Shown here: positions 17,618-25,602 of the stretch, one piece after another
How positions within the stretch are numbered: the first letter of the stretch is position 1
Layout of the letters: every line of letters starts with the position of its first letter
NCBI GenBank assembly: GCA_910584645.1
Contig: CAJUAU010000005.1
Coordinates: forward strand, 1 to 64,000
Length of the DNA stretch: 64,000 bases
Reading direction: 5' to 3'
Origin: an uncultured Eubacterium sp.
Lineage (GTDB): Bacteria > Bacillota > Clostridia > Lachnospirales > Lachnospiraceae
Translations under genes and position numbers: made by a program
The notes under the pieces: model-generated
The model's database searches: none
What the model saw: only the letters and a program-made list of their open reading frames with translations
Told to the model about the DNA's origin: nothing

Positions 17618-19648
17618 TCAGGGCTTTATGCTTTCCAGATCTGCTTTCCAGAGCGCATCGGAGGCATCACTGGGCATGCGGAGATCTCCCCGCGGTGACA
17701 GCGCCACAGAGCCCACCTTGGGCCCATCGGGAATACAGGAACGTTTGAACTGCTGCCTGAAAAAACGGTGGTAGAAGGTACGAAGCCACTGGTAGATCGT
17801 CGGCGCATCATACACACCTTCAAAAGTATAGACTGCCAGCCGGAATATCTTAGAAGGCATAAATCCAAACCGGAGCATATAATACAGATAAAAATCATGT
17901 AGTTCATAAGGACCTACAATATCCTCTGTCTTCTGTGAAATTTTGCCGTCCTTGGGCGGCAAAAGCTCCGGGCTCACCGGTGTATCCAGCACATCATACA
18001 GGACACGTTTCAAAGTACTCCCAGAAGTTTCACCATTGCTGACGCAGGTGTCACGACTCTTGCTGACGCAGGTGTCACGACTCTTGCTGACGCAAGTGTC
18101 GGCAAAGTACTGTACCAGATACCTCACAAGGGTCTTCGGAACAGAACAGTTCACGCCGTACATGGACATGTGGTCACCATTGTATGTCGCCCAGCCCAGG
18201 GCCAGTTCTGACATATCCCCAGTGCCGATCACAAGACCGCCGGTCTGGTTGGCAATATTCATAAGAATCTGTGTCCGTTCCCTTGCCTGTCCGTTTTCAT
18301 AGGTGATATCATGGACATTGATATCGTGGCCGATATCCTCAAAATGCCCCCTCACCGCTTTTTCGATGGATATCTCTCTCAGCTCTGTACCCAGCTCCTT
18401 CGCCAGATTGACCGCGTTGTCATAGGTCCGGTTCGTGGTGCCGAAACAGGGCATCGTTACACAGACGATCCCCTTCCGGTCCAGCGACAGCCTATCAAAG
18501 GCACGCACCGTCACCAGCAGGGCAAGGGTGGAATCCAGACCGCCGGACAAGCCGATCACCGCACTCCGGCAGCCGGTATGGCGCAGTCTTTTTGCCAGTC
18601 CCGAAGCCTGGATATTCAAGATCTCATCACAGCGCTCTTCCCTATGGGTCTTTGCCGCTGGAACAAAGGGGGTTTTTTCAAACGTTCTGGTAAGCACTGT
18701 CTTCTCCACCTTATTATAGCGGAACCTGTGGATCCGGTATCCCATTTTTTCTGGTGAGACATACAGTGGAAATGTCGTCATCCGGCGCCGCTCAGCCTGC
18801 AGCCTCTTCACATCGATCTCTGTGATGATGTCGCGTTCTTTAAAAGAAGGATTTTCCGCCAGCATCACTCCGTTTTCCATGATCATATTATGTCCGGCAT
18901 GCACCAGATCCGTGGTGGATTCTCCCCCGGAAGCATCGGCATAGAGATAGGCGGCAATGGTCCGCGCGCTCTGGTTCTTTACCAGCTCACGGCGGTACGC
19001 AGATTTCCCTGTCACCTCATCACTGGCAGAGGGATTGAGTATCACCGTCGCCCCCGCCATGGCATGATATGAACTTGGCGGCACAGGCACCCACAGGTCC
19101 TCGCAGATCTCTATGGCGACAGACAGCTCCGGAAGCTGTTCGCAGGTAAAGATCTGTTTGGCGCCAAAGGGAACTTCACTGTCCATAAAAGGGAGACGGT
19201 GGGTTCCGCAGCCCTCCTCACTTACGGTTCCCCTCTGCCATGCAGAATCCCCGCCGGCAAAGTGCCGTCCCTCATAAAATTCAGAATAGGTCGGAATATG
19301 GCTTTTGGGCACCAGCCCCAGTACCTCCCCATGAAAAATAACTGCCGCCACATTATAAAGCCTTCCCCGATGCAGCAGCGGAAGCCCCACAGAAAATAAC
19401 GTATCGCAAGCTTTCGTCTCTGTGGCAAACCGTTCCAGCCCTTCCATCGCTCCATTCAGAAGACGGTCCTGAAGAAACAGGTCGCCACAGGTATAACCCG
19501 TCAGGCACAATTCCGGAAATGCCAGCACTTTTGCTCCCTTATTGCTCATCTTTTGTGCCTTTTCAATCATTTTATCACAGTTGTATTCACAATCTGCCAC
19601 CTTAAGCTCCGGTGAACAGGCAGCCACTTTTACAAATCCTTCTAACAT
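17618..19648 (-). CDS. nadE: Glutamine-dependent NAD+ synthase
   Basis: Amidates deamido-NAD+ in the last step of NAD synthesis, using ammonia from glutamine. I start at the second ATG (19648, 676 aa), since GGAGG lies 5 bases before it, inside the first four codons of the longer frame. The N-terminal nitrilase domain has the triad Glu46, Lys115 and Cys182. The C-terminal synthetase has the SGGLDS P-loop near residue 365. An in-frame insertion of repeated DTCVSKSR units lies at about residues 515-538, just before the conserved VLDTPVSPELLPP segment. It may be tolerated as a surface loop. The gene follows the 6S RNA terminator. Confidence 0.95.
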   Translation of the reverse strand: MLEGFVKVAACSPELKVADCEYNCDKMIEKAQKMSNKGAKVLAFPELCLTGYTCGDLFLQDRLLNGAMEGLERFATETKACDTLFSVGLPLLHRGRLYNVAAVIFHGEVLGLVPKSHIPTYSEFYEGRHFAGGDSAWQRGTVSEEGCGTHRLPFMDSEVPFGAKQIFTCEQLPELSVAIEICEDLWVPVPPSSYHAMAGATVILNPSASDEVTGKSAYRRELVKNQSARTIAAYLYADASGGESTTDLVHAGHNMIMENGVMLAENPSFKERDIITEIDVKRLQAERRRMTTFPLYVSPEKMGYRIHRFRYNKVEKTVLTRTFEKTPFVPAAKTHREERCDEILNIQASGLAKRLRHTGCRSAVIGLSGGLDSTLALLVTVRAFDRLSLDRKGIVCVTMPCFGTTNRTYDNAVNLAKELGTELREISIEKAVRGHFEDIGHDINVHDITYENGQARERTQILMNIANQTGGLVIGTGDMSELALGWATYNGDHMSMYGVNCSVPKTLVRYLVQYFADTCVSKSRDTCVSKSRDTCVSNGETSGSTLKRVLYDVLDTPVSPELLPPKDGKISQKTEDIVGPYELHDFYLYYMLRFGFMPSKIFRLAVYTFEGVYDAPTIYQWLRTFYHRFFRQQFKRSCIPDGPKVGSVALSPRGDLRMPSDASDALWKADLESIKP
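18036..18103 (-). repeat. 24-bp tandem repeat inside nadE (about 2.8 copies)
   Basis: Units start at 18036, 18060 and 18084; the last is partial and has one change. Being 24 bp, they keep frame and encode the octapeptide DTCVSKSR repeatedly. Each unit contains TGACGCAGGTGTCA, an imperfect dyad. Canonical NAD synthases go almost directly from an ADTC-type segment to the conserved PVSPELLPP region, so these repeats look like an insertion. Confidence 0.9.
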
Positions 19649-19675
19649 CTCTTCCTCCATAGATACAAATTATAC

Positions 19676-19704
19676 AAAAAGGACAGCGATTCGCTCGCTG
19701 CCCC
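19676..19704 (-). terminator. Rho-independent terminator after the 6S RNA gene
   Basis: On the minus strand, CAGCGA (19684-19689) and TCGCTG (19695-19700) pair, with flanking G-C pairs and a TTCGC-type loop, followed by TTTTT (19676-19680). It separates the 6S RNA from nadE, so nadE needs its own promoter or read-through. Confidence 0.85.
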
Positions 19705-19749
19705 TATATAATCTTTTGTAAAACCCCCAAAATGCCGGTTCTTGATTTT

Positions 19750-19930
19750 TGACTCCTAGCATGTGCTAGGTGGGCAACCGCACGTGGTCTTCTGCCTTCC
19801 ATTGCAATGTTTCCATTGTACCGGACAAGTCCGGCAGTGACGGCCTGGCATCCAATCACAAATATAGGAATCCCGTTTAAAGTATTGTAGGTTCAAAAAT
19901 TCAAGAGTATCGAACATCTCAGGAAGTCAT
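19750..19930 (-). ncRNA. ssrS: 6S RNA
   Basis: 6S RNA mimics an open promoter and binds housekeeping RNA polymerase in stationary phase. The minus strand from about 19930 reads GACTTCCTGAGATGTTCG, sharing the TGAGATGTTCG block near the 5' end of known 6S RNAs. The 3' end (CTAGGAGTC, near 19751) pairs with the 5' GACTTCCT to close the terminal stem. Between them are pyrimidine/purine-rich side loops and a central bubble. Length of about 180 nt fits. A strong promoter lies directly upstream and a terminator downstream. The exact ends are estimates. This RNA and its signals account for most of the gene-free stretch 19649-20029. Confidence 0.82.
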
Positions 19931-19936
19931 ACTCCT

Positions 19937-19965
19937 AGTATACCTAATCTATTTGATTTTATCAA
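19937..19965 (-). promoter_or_regulatory. Sigma-A promoter of the 6S RNA gene
   Basis: On the minus strand, TTGATA (19960-19965) and TATACT (19937-19942) are separated by exactly 17 bases. The predicted start is about 19930, at the base of the terminal stem. Confidence 0.8.
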
Positions 19966-20029
19966 GTGCTTATTGAAAGAATTATTTTCCAAAATGCGCA
20001 CCTTTTGTAATGATTAACTCTGAACACAT

Positions 20030-20350
20030 TTACCAAACCAGTTCATGTAATGCTTTAAGTACCTCTGCTACCTTATCTGTCTCTCTTCCTTCAAACAATC
20101 TTACTGCATTATATAACTCTGTATCGGAATACATATCATCACCCCGAACAATGTACTCACAACTGGTTTCCAGACAGTCCGCAATACTTTTTAAAATACT
20201 TACAGAAAATCCTTTTTTACCGAATTCAATTTCATATAGAAATTTCTGTGAAATATCCGCCATATCTGCAAGTCGTTCTCTTGAAATATTCTGCTGGTTC
20301 CTCAGCTGCATAATACGAAATCCTATTTCTGAATAGTCTGCATTTCTCAT
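20030..20350 (-). CDS. XRE-family helix-turn-helix regulator (106 aa)
   Basis: A Cro/C1-type HTH covers about residues 8-66 (IGFRIMQLRNQQNISRERLA, then a recognition-helix segment around DISQKFLYEIEFGKKG). A short C-terminal helical tail of about 35 residues follows. No other domain is visible. It lies 33 bp after a second XRE gene on the same strand, likely as a pair. Targets are unknown. Both genes sit at the left edge of the agr-containing island. Confidence 0.85.
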   Translation of the reverse strand: MRNADYSEIGFRIMQLRNQQNISRERLADMADISQKFLYEIEFGKKGFSVSILKSIADCLETSCEYIVRGDDMYSDTELYNAVRLFEGRETDKVAEVLKALHELVW

Positions 20351-20383
20351 TAATCATTTGTCTCCTTATAAATAATGGTATTG

Positions 20384-20722
20384 CTATTTTTCCGCCACAA
20401 GATCCGCAATATAATGTAACAGCCTCGCCATACACTGGCTGTCTTCTTCTCTCACATCCTTTTGTAACCTTAAACACTCCGCTTCTGAAATCACACCTCC
20501 AAACAAATAATTCATATCACAGTTATACCTGGTTGCCAAAATGTAAGCATATTCACTGGATAATCCGGTAGACCCGTTTTCTATCCGCAGAAGAGAATCT
20601 TTCACGATTCCAAAAGCTTCTGCCAGTTCATCCGCCGAAATGCCATTTTTGATCCGGAACCGTTTTAAACGCCCTCCTATCCGAATATTTATCTCTGTTT
20701 TCTTCCGTGAATTCCTTTTCAT
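20384..20722 (-). CDS. XRE-family helix-turn-helix regulator, island-edge paralogue (112 aa)
   Basis: The HTH covers about residues 14-72 (IGGRLKRFRIKNGISADELA, then RIENGSTGLS) and ends in a DMNYLFGG motif, followed by a helical tail rich in Glu and Arg. It is a clear paralogue of the protein at 36007-36396, which has RLKTMRIRNG, RRIEYGINSLS and DLNYIIGG in the same order. The promoter region upstream (20754-20806) holds repeats resembling the boxes in front of agrD, so it may be controlled by the AgrA-like regulator. This is inference from motif similarity only. Confidence 0.85.
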   Translation of the reverse strand: MKRNSRKKTEINIRIGGRLKRFRIKNGISADELAEAFGIVKDSLLRIENGSTGLSSEYAYILATRYNCDMNYLFGGVISEAECLRLQKDVREEDSQCMARLLHYIADLVAEK

Positions 20723-21131
20723 AATTTAGATCGCTCCTTTGGCTTTTTATTTCATCATACCAGCAAATAACCTTTCTGAAACGACCTATATGTCCATAAA
20801 CGACACATCATGTTACAACGTATCGCCTTTTTCGGCTGTTTTTCATGGCGTAACAGGGCTTCTGATCCCCCATTTCCGCCCTGATTCGACAAGATTTTCC
20901 CCTAAAGGAGCTGCACCCCCCAACAGACCAAAATTGCGACAAACGACAATTCCCCGTTTTTCCGTCATAGTTTGATGGCTCCATCAGGTTAAAATATAAC
21001 AATCTTTCTAAAAACAGCTTGACTTGTTCAAGGGTGAATAGTTACAATATAAGTATGCAAAAACTACAATGGTTTTCAAACCATGGGGAACTTATTCCCT
21101 TTTAAAATATTGTAGTAGGAGGATTTTAATA
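20723..21131. other. Gene-free divergent regulatory region with LytTR-type boxes
   Basis: No reading frame here is convincing. On the minus strand an extended -10 (TGGTATGAT, with TATGAT at 20754-20759) fits the XRE gene and lacks a good -35 box. Upstream of it, AACGAC-type repeats lie at 20779-20786 and 20798-20806. A further site at 20934-20948 reads TTGCGACAAACGACA and is identical over 15 bases to one upstream of agrD (32515-32529). The plus-strand promoter for the hemerythrin gene is at 21019-21048. Confidence 0.55.
21019..21048 (+). promoter_or_regulatory. Promoter of the hemerythrin-receiver gene
   Basis: TTGACT (21019-21024) and TACAAT (21043-21048) are separated by 18 bases, with a leader of about 75 nt before the AGGAGG ribosome site (21117-21122). 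The LytTR-type site at 20934-20948 lies about 70 bp upstream of the -35 box. Confidence 0.65.
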
Positions 21132-22493
21132 ATGGACAGCCAATTTGAATGGAAAGAAGAATTTAAAATAGGAGTAGAGGTTATTGATAAGGAGCATCAA
21201 AAGCTTTTCAAAATAATCAATAAGCTTCTCGCCTTTAAAGAAGATGAGGCAACCCGTCAGTGGGCGTGCCGGGAGGGTATCAAATTTTTCAAAAAGCATG
21301 CTGCCAGCCATTTTGCAGACGAAGAAGCGTATATGGATTCTATCAGCTACGAGGGATTGGAACAGCATAGGCATCTTCATAAAGGATTCCGTGAAAATAC
21401 GCTTCCCGCACTGGAACAGGAAATGGAACAGTCAGCTTACTCCCCTGACTCCGTGGAACATTTTCTGGGCGTCTGTGCCGGCTGGCTGATCGGCCATACC
21501 CTGACAGAAGATATGGCCATCACGGGAAAATATGCGAAGAAACCTTCAAAGCTTCTGCCCGGGGAAAATCTTACGGCCATGAAGAAGGTGATCACACAGC
21601 TCCTGTTTGATATGTTTCAACTGGAATCCCATCTGGTCAGCGATGCCTACAACGGAGAAAAGTTTGGAAACGGCGTATATTACCGTCTGATCTATGGAAC
21701 TCCCAAAAATGATAAAAAACAGGAAGTCATTTTGGTCTTTGAAGAAAATCTTCTGATCAATACGGTAGGAAAAATTATAGGCATCAAAACAAACAAGCTG
21801 GATAATATGCTGGTTCATGCCGCCCGGTACACCGCCAGGCAGTTTGTAAAGCGTGTTATGGAACAATTTCCCACAGAGGAAACCTATGAACTGAAGACAG
21901 AAAACCTTCTGGCTTATGATCAGTTTCAAAAAGTCTATACAAGGGAAAATCCACACCTCAGCCTCTTGTTTAACACAGGAAGCGGTTATTTTGCCTACTG
22001 TGCCATTGCACCTCATCTCCTGGAAAGCAGCATCGGCACTCCTATTGAGGCAGAAAACGCAATGGATGAAGTGAAGGAATACCTGAAAAAGCGGGAGACC
22101 GCAGGCAATAAGCCAAAAGTCCTTATAGTGGATGATTCCATGACAGTGCGGCAGCATATGGGGAAACTGTTAAGTGATGATTATGATATCACACTGGCAG
22201 AATCCAGTATCGCCGCCATCCGGAGCATTACTTTAAATAAGCCGGATCTGGTCCTTTTAGATTATGAGATGCCAGTATGCGATGGCAGGCAGACCCTTGA
22301 AATGATCCGTTCCGACCAGGCCCTTGCAGATATTCCTGTTATTTTCCTTACCGGACGAAGCGATCCGGAGAGTGTAAAGAAAGTTAAGGCTCTGAAACCC
22401 GCAGGATATCTTTTGAAAAATCTGGAGCCTGCGGCGATAAAGGAAAATATTGATGCTTTTTTTGAGAAAAAAAAGAAGGATTTACATAAATGA
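21132..22493 (+). CDS. Bacteriohemerythrin fused to a CheX/CheC-like domain and a response-regulator receiver
   Basis: The start at 21132 is fixed by AGGAGG upstream (453 aa). Residues about 5-135 are a bacteriohemerythrin that binds O2 or di-iron: the H/E ligand pattern is visible in DKEHQKLF, KKHAASHFADEE, HRHLHKGF and HTLTED. Residues about 150-300 look like a CheX/CheC-type domain with long alternating helices and strands. Residues about 325-445 are a CheY-like receiver (VLIVDDS, then LLDYEMP with the phospho-Asp, later FLTGR). It is probably a cytoplasmic oxygen or redox sensor coupled to a phospho-signal. A strong terminator follows directly, so it is monocistronic. Confidence 0.88.
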   Translation: MDSQFEWKEEFKIGVEVIDKEHQKLFKIINKLLAFKEDEATRQWACREGIKFFKKHAASHFADEEAYMDSISYEGLEQHRHLHKGFRENTLPALEQEMEQSAYSPDSVEHFLGVCAGWLIGHTLTEDMAITGKYAKKPSKLLPGENLTAMKKVITQLLFDMFQLESHLVSDAYNGEKFGNGVYYRLIYGTPKNDKKQEVILVFEENLLINTVGKIIGIKTNKLDNMLVHAARYTARQFVKRVMEQFPTEETYELKTENLLAYDQFQKVYTRENPHLSLLFNTGSGYFAYCAIAPHLLESSIGTPIEAENAMDEVKEYLKKRETAGNKPKVLIVDDSMTVRQHMGKLLSDDYDITLAESSIAAIRSITLNKPDLVLLDYEMPVCDGRQTLEMIRSDQALADIPVIFLTGRSDPESVKKVKALKPAGYLLKNLEPAAIKENIDAFFEKKKKDLHK

Positions 22494-22513
22494 TCTGAAA
22501 TCATTACAAGCGG

Positions 22514-22552
22514 GGGCGGAGCCACGATCTGTGTGGCTCCGCCCTCTTTCTT
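22514..22552 (+). terminator. Rho-independent terminator of the hemerythrin-receiver gene
   Basis: Perfect 12-bp arms GGGCGGAGCCAC (22514-22525) and GTGGCTCCGCCC (22533-22544) are followed by TCTTTCTT. It also separates this gene from the oppositely oriented island genes. Confidence 0.9.
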
Positions 22553-22564
22553 AACCCGTCAGCG

Positions 22565-23245
22565 CTAGTGTGAGCTGGCAGCTTTAAACAGTTCATCTGT
22601 GAACTTATAAATATCATCACATTTTCCACTTGTGTAATAGTATGCCGGTGTTGAATTTAATAGGGCAAATTGTTCCCTGCCATCGGAAGAATAGAATCTT
22701 ACTGCATAACTCCATCCAGTCATTGGTCCTTTCTTTGCCAGTTTATAATCAAAGGAAAATCCTGCGTTATGAACCATCTGACACAGATTCTGAACCGGCT
22801 CCACATCGTCAATCGTAACAATACTTCCATCACTCCCGCTTCGGATCGTCATGTATGTCACATCAGACAGATCTGCCCTGGGATATCTATCTACCACCTC
22901 CAGAAAAACGATATATTTATTCTTTTTTACCCTGCCGGTCAATTTATAGGTTCCACTCTTTTTCACCTTAAAGCTGTTTTTGGTAACTGTTACATTCTTA
23001 CTTGAAGAAGTCCATTTGACTTTTTTGTGTTTTAACACCTTACTCATCTTTCTGCCTGTATCCACATCACAGACATCTTTTAGAATTTGGGATATTTTGT
23101 ATTTCACATCAACTCCGACTATAACTTTACTGCCTTCATGTGTTTTTACTTTACCTGCACTGGAGACAGTTCCATTCAGCATAGTACAAAATAACGAAAA
23201 TAAAACCAATACTGCAATAATATTTTTCTTCTTTATTAACCTCAT
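22565..23245 (-). CDS. Secreted Ig-like domain protein, island paralogue 1 (226 aa)
   Basis: A basic N-terminus and signal peptide (about 1-30, ending VSSA) are followed by a beta-rich Ig-like module at about 35-115, with W-T-S-S-S, F-K-V-K-K-S-G-T-Y-K-L-T-G and V-F-L-E-V-V strands. A second domain follows (about 125-220) that ends YKFTDELFKAA. It is a paralogue of the 239-aa protein at 24852-25571 over its whole length. AGGAGG precedes the ATG. No catalytic motif is seen. It is the last gene of the island series and may have its own promoter (23276-23299) sharing a 15-mer with the agrD promoter. A surface or extracellular role is inferred from the signal peptide. Confidence 0.75.
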   Translation of the reverse strand: MRLIKKKNIIAVLVLFSLFCTMLNGTVSSAGKVKTHEGSKVIVGVDVKYKISQILKDVCDVDTGRKMSKVLKHKKVKWTSSSKNVTVTKNSFKVKKSGTYKLTGRVKKNKYIVFLEVVDRYPRADLSDVTYMTIRSGSDGSIVTIDDVEPVQNLCQMVHNAGFSFDYKLAKKGPMTGWSYAVRFYSSDGREQFALLNSTPAYYYTSGKCDDIYKFTDELFKAASSH

Positions 23246-23275
23246 CTGCCAATCCTCCTTTTAAAGATTTAATAT

Positions 23276-23299
23276 ATTATAACTATATCACATCTTTTT
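23276..23299 (-). promoter_or_regulatory. Candidate promoter sharing a 15-mer with the agrD promoter
   Basis: The minus strand reads AAAAGATGTGATATA and then a TATAAT box (23276-23281). The same 15 bases overlap the -10 region of agrD on the same strand relative to the gene. No good -35 box is visible and no LytTR boxes are found nearby. Confidence 0.4.
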
Positions 23300-23322
23300 A
23301 GTAAATAAAAGATACAACCGTT

Positions 23323-24855
23323 CTATTTAACCATCAATACAGTGACCGCCAGGATATGTATATCCTTACAGTCAGGAAGTTTTATGTAACTGCATGAGCT
23401 CTGGGAAGAGGTCTCAACTATGGTATATACAAGTTTTCCGGTGTGATTCAGACCGCCCGGCGTCTTATTTTTAAATGCCGCCTGCCAAACGACCATTTCC
23501 CTGCTTAATGGACGCTCCACCCAATCCGACACTGCGATCTTTTTTCTCACAACTTCGTCCTCACAGCCTATTTCCAGTTCCGCGAACTGCGAACCATAAG
23601 TGGCGTAGAGCAGCAGATAAATACTTTTAATCCTCTTATCAACAGGCAGCACCTGACCCTCACATTTTAGACAATTAAACGCATTAGGCCCGACCTTTTT
23701 TAAATCAAAACGGCATCTTTCTGTCTCCCATACTCTCCCATATTGTAACACCTTGTCCACATAAAAATCCTCTGGATGAAGCATATGGGTATATTCGTTG
23801 TAGGGCAGATCCAAAAACATTTCCTGCACAGTATTTTCCTGGAAAGCATCTGGCTCATCATTCCTGCCCTTTTCCTGATCTCTGCAGATCTTACCAAAGC
23901 ACTCTTTGGCGCTTATCTCCATCCGCTGTATCTTTTCCAGGCTCTCTACATAAATATCCTGATAATTATGTACTTTTGATGGCGTTAATCTGTTTGTTGT
24001 ATATTCTCTGTGCATTTTAACGGTAAGTATTTTAAGGGCTTCCCATTCTACAATAAGATCCCGCATCTGACCTGCCAATGAAGCATACTTTATTCCCCAC
24101 TCTTTCGTAAGATATTTTTCAAACTGAATATGCCTTCCCAGAACGATGTAAAACAGATTGTATAACGGAATCCGCCATATGTTTTTCTGATCCCCAAATT
24201 CCCTCTGGACATTAAAATCCCCACGCAGCTTTTTTATTAAAGACTCAATATCTTTGCAATGAACCTTAACCTTTGCATTTTTGTATACTTTTTTTATTTT
24301 GGGTGCTTTAAAACGATCCAGGGATTTTACCCTGACCCGGATAAGACTTAACAGTCCTCTCTGCACATCATCCCAATGGACCATGACATTGGATTTGGAG
24401 GGCATCGTATCTACACACCATATTCCCTCTTCTCCAGCACTTGTAAAAATCAAAAAATGTACTCTGTAATCATCTTGTCCATATGTCTTTTGCCAAGGTA
24501 TGGAATTCGTCTTGACCCCAGCCACTAAGAGCTGATCCTCTTGTATATACTGACAAATGTTTTGCTTTATCTCCTGTCTTCCCAGATTTCCCTGGGGCAT
24601 AAATTCAATACCGTAAATTTTCCTTACATTATCCTGAATACGCTCTGGGCAGACCTTTAAGCCTTTTCCTATGACAAAATCCGGCATATAGCGAATGCTC
24701 CAGGAGTCCCAGAATACCTTTTCATATTCCCCCCTGAAATAATTGCATATAGTAAGGACTGTATTGTCGATACAATCCAGCCCTTCCATATTTACCGGGG
24801 CGATCTCAGGGTTTAAATTTTCCATCCTATCACCTTCCGTTTCTATTTCACTCAT
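23323..24855 (-). CDS. BtrH-like / cysteine-acyltransferase candidate (510 aa)
   Basis: The N-terminal part (about residues 15-170) resembles the BtrH N-terminal domain, a papain/C39-like fold that in butirosin synthesis moves an acyl group from a carrier protein to an amine. A possible triad is Cys28 (in EGLDCIDN), His133 (in YRVHFLIF) and Asp149 (in WCVDT). The middle region (about 190-330) is helical and basic. The C-terminal part (about 370-505) is beta-rich and resembles a carbohydrate-binding sandwich. There is no signal peptide. Its start overlaps the preceding stop as ATGA (24852-24855); a second ATG at 24825 with an AGGTGATAGG site is possible. The ACP and ligase genes nearby support an acyl-transfer role. 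Family match is from pattern only. Confidence 0.6.
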   Translation of the reverse strand: MSEIETEGDRMENLNPEIAPVNMEGLDCIDNTVLTICNYFRGEYEKVFWDSWSIRYMPDFVIGKGLKVCPERIQDNVRKIYGIEFMPQGNLGRQEIKQNICQYIQEDQLLVAGVKTNSIPWQKTYGQDDYRVHFLIFTSAGEEGIWCVDTMPSKSNVMVHWDDVQRGLLSLIRVRVKSLDRFKAPKIKKVYKNAKVKVHCKDIESLIKKLRGDFNVQREFGDQKNIWRIPLYNLFYIVLGRHIQFEKYLTKEWGIKYASLAGQMRDLIVEWEALKILTVKMHREYTTNRLTPSKVHNYQDIYVESLEKIQRMEISAKECFGKICRDQEKGRNDEPDAFQENTVQEMFLDLPYNEYTHMLHPEDFYVDKVLQYGRVWETERCRFDLKKVGPNAFNCLKCEGQVLPVDKRIKSIYLLLYATYGSQFAELEIGCEDEVVRKKIAVSDWVERPLSREMVVWQAAFKNKTPGGLNHTGKLVYTIVETSSQSSCSYIKLPDCKDIHILAVTVLMVK

Positions 24856-25571
24856 CCCTCTTTCGCTTCCGGGACATAATACTTATTGTAGAGTTCTTCT
24901 ACATATTCTTTTGTGGTATTATTTCCAGTTGAGCGATATGACCCGCCTGAGGTGCTGATCAAACTTGAGTCCATTATTATAAAACTATAAACTACTTCCT
25001 CTCCAGAAGAATAAGCCTTAATGCTAAACTCCCCGCCACAATACATACGATTTGATAGATTTAAATCAAGACGATACCTGGCCAAACTAAATCTCTGTCG
25101 TAAAAGGCTTATTTCCTGGGTGTCTATAATAGTAATGGGATTCCCAAATCTGCTAATGGTAATTTTACTAACGTCATCCGGAATTTCTCCTGGTAATTTA
25201 TCATATACACGTAATACAATGGTAAACTTTGAATCTTTCTTCTTCTCCTTCAACTTACCTGTCAGCTCATATATTCCTGACTTTTTTACAGTAAACCTGT
25301 TTTTTTTGATCCGTATCTGCTTACTACTTGGTGTCCACCTAATCCTGGGATCCGTAAACTTCTTCTTTTTTGCCTTATCGTATGAATCCGGTTTTCGTTT
25401 AATATTTATAACATCCCGTATCGTATATTGTTTTTTGCTCTGTATGGCATAATAATCCAAACGGTAGATCTCCGTCTTTTTCTTCTTTGCAGCTGAAATT
25501 TGGACATTTGGAACTTCTGATAACAGAATCCCCAATAAAATGAGCATAGATATAATTTTCTTTCTATTCAA
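24852..25571 (-). CDS. Secreted Ig-like domain protein, island paralogue 2 (239 aa)
   Basis: The start codon is TTG (25569-25571), with AGGAGGAG 6-8 bases upstream. A signal peptide (about 1-28, ending ISAA) precedes a Lys-rich region and an Ig-like module (about 70-135) with RIRWTPSSK, FTVKKSGIYELTG and IVLRVYDKLPG. The C-terminal domain ends YVEELYNKYY. It matches the 226-aa protein at 22565-23245 segment by segment. It overlaps the BtrH-like gene by 4 bases, suggesting coupled translation, and follows the second LRR gene. Function unknown beyond likely secretion. Confidence 0.75.
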   Translation of the reverse strand: MNRKKIISMLILLGILLSEVPNVQISAAKKKKTEIYRLDYYAIQSKKQYTIRDVINIKRKPDSYDKAKKKKFTDPRIRWTPSSKQIRIKKNRFTVKKSGIYELTGKLKEKKKDSKFTIVLRVYDKLPGEIPDDVSKITISRFGNPITIIDTQEISLLRQRFSLARYRLDLNLSNRMYCGGEFSIKAYSSGEEVVYSFIIMDSSLISTSGGSYRSTGNNTTKEYVEELYNKYYVPEAKEG

Positions 25572-25602
25572 AACAACTCTCCTCCTTATTCTTTATAAAA
25601 TA

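Noticed and set aside
18036..18103. Possible CRISPR or riboswitch from the 24-bp repeats
   Set aside because: The repeats are in frame inside nadE, with no spacers and no leader.
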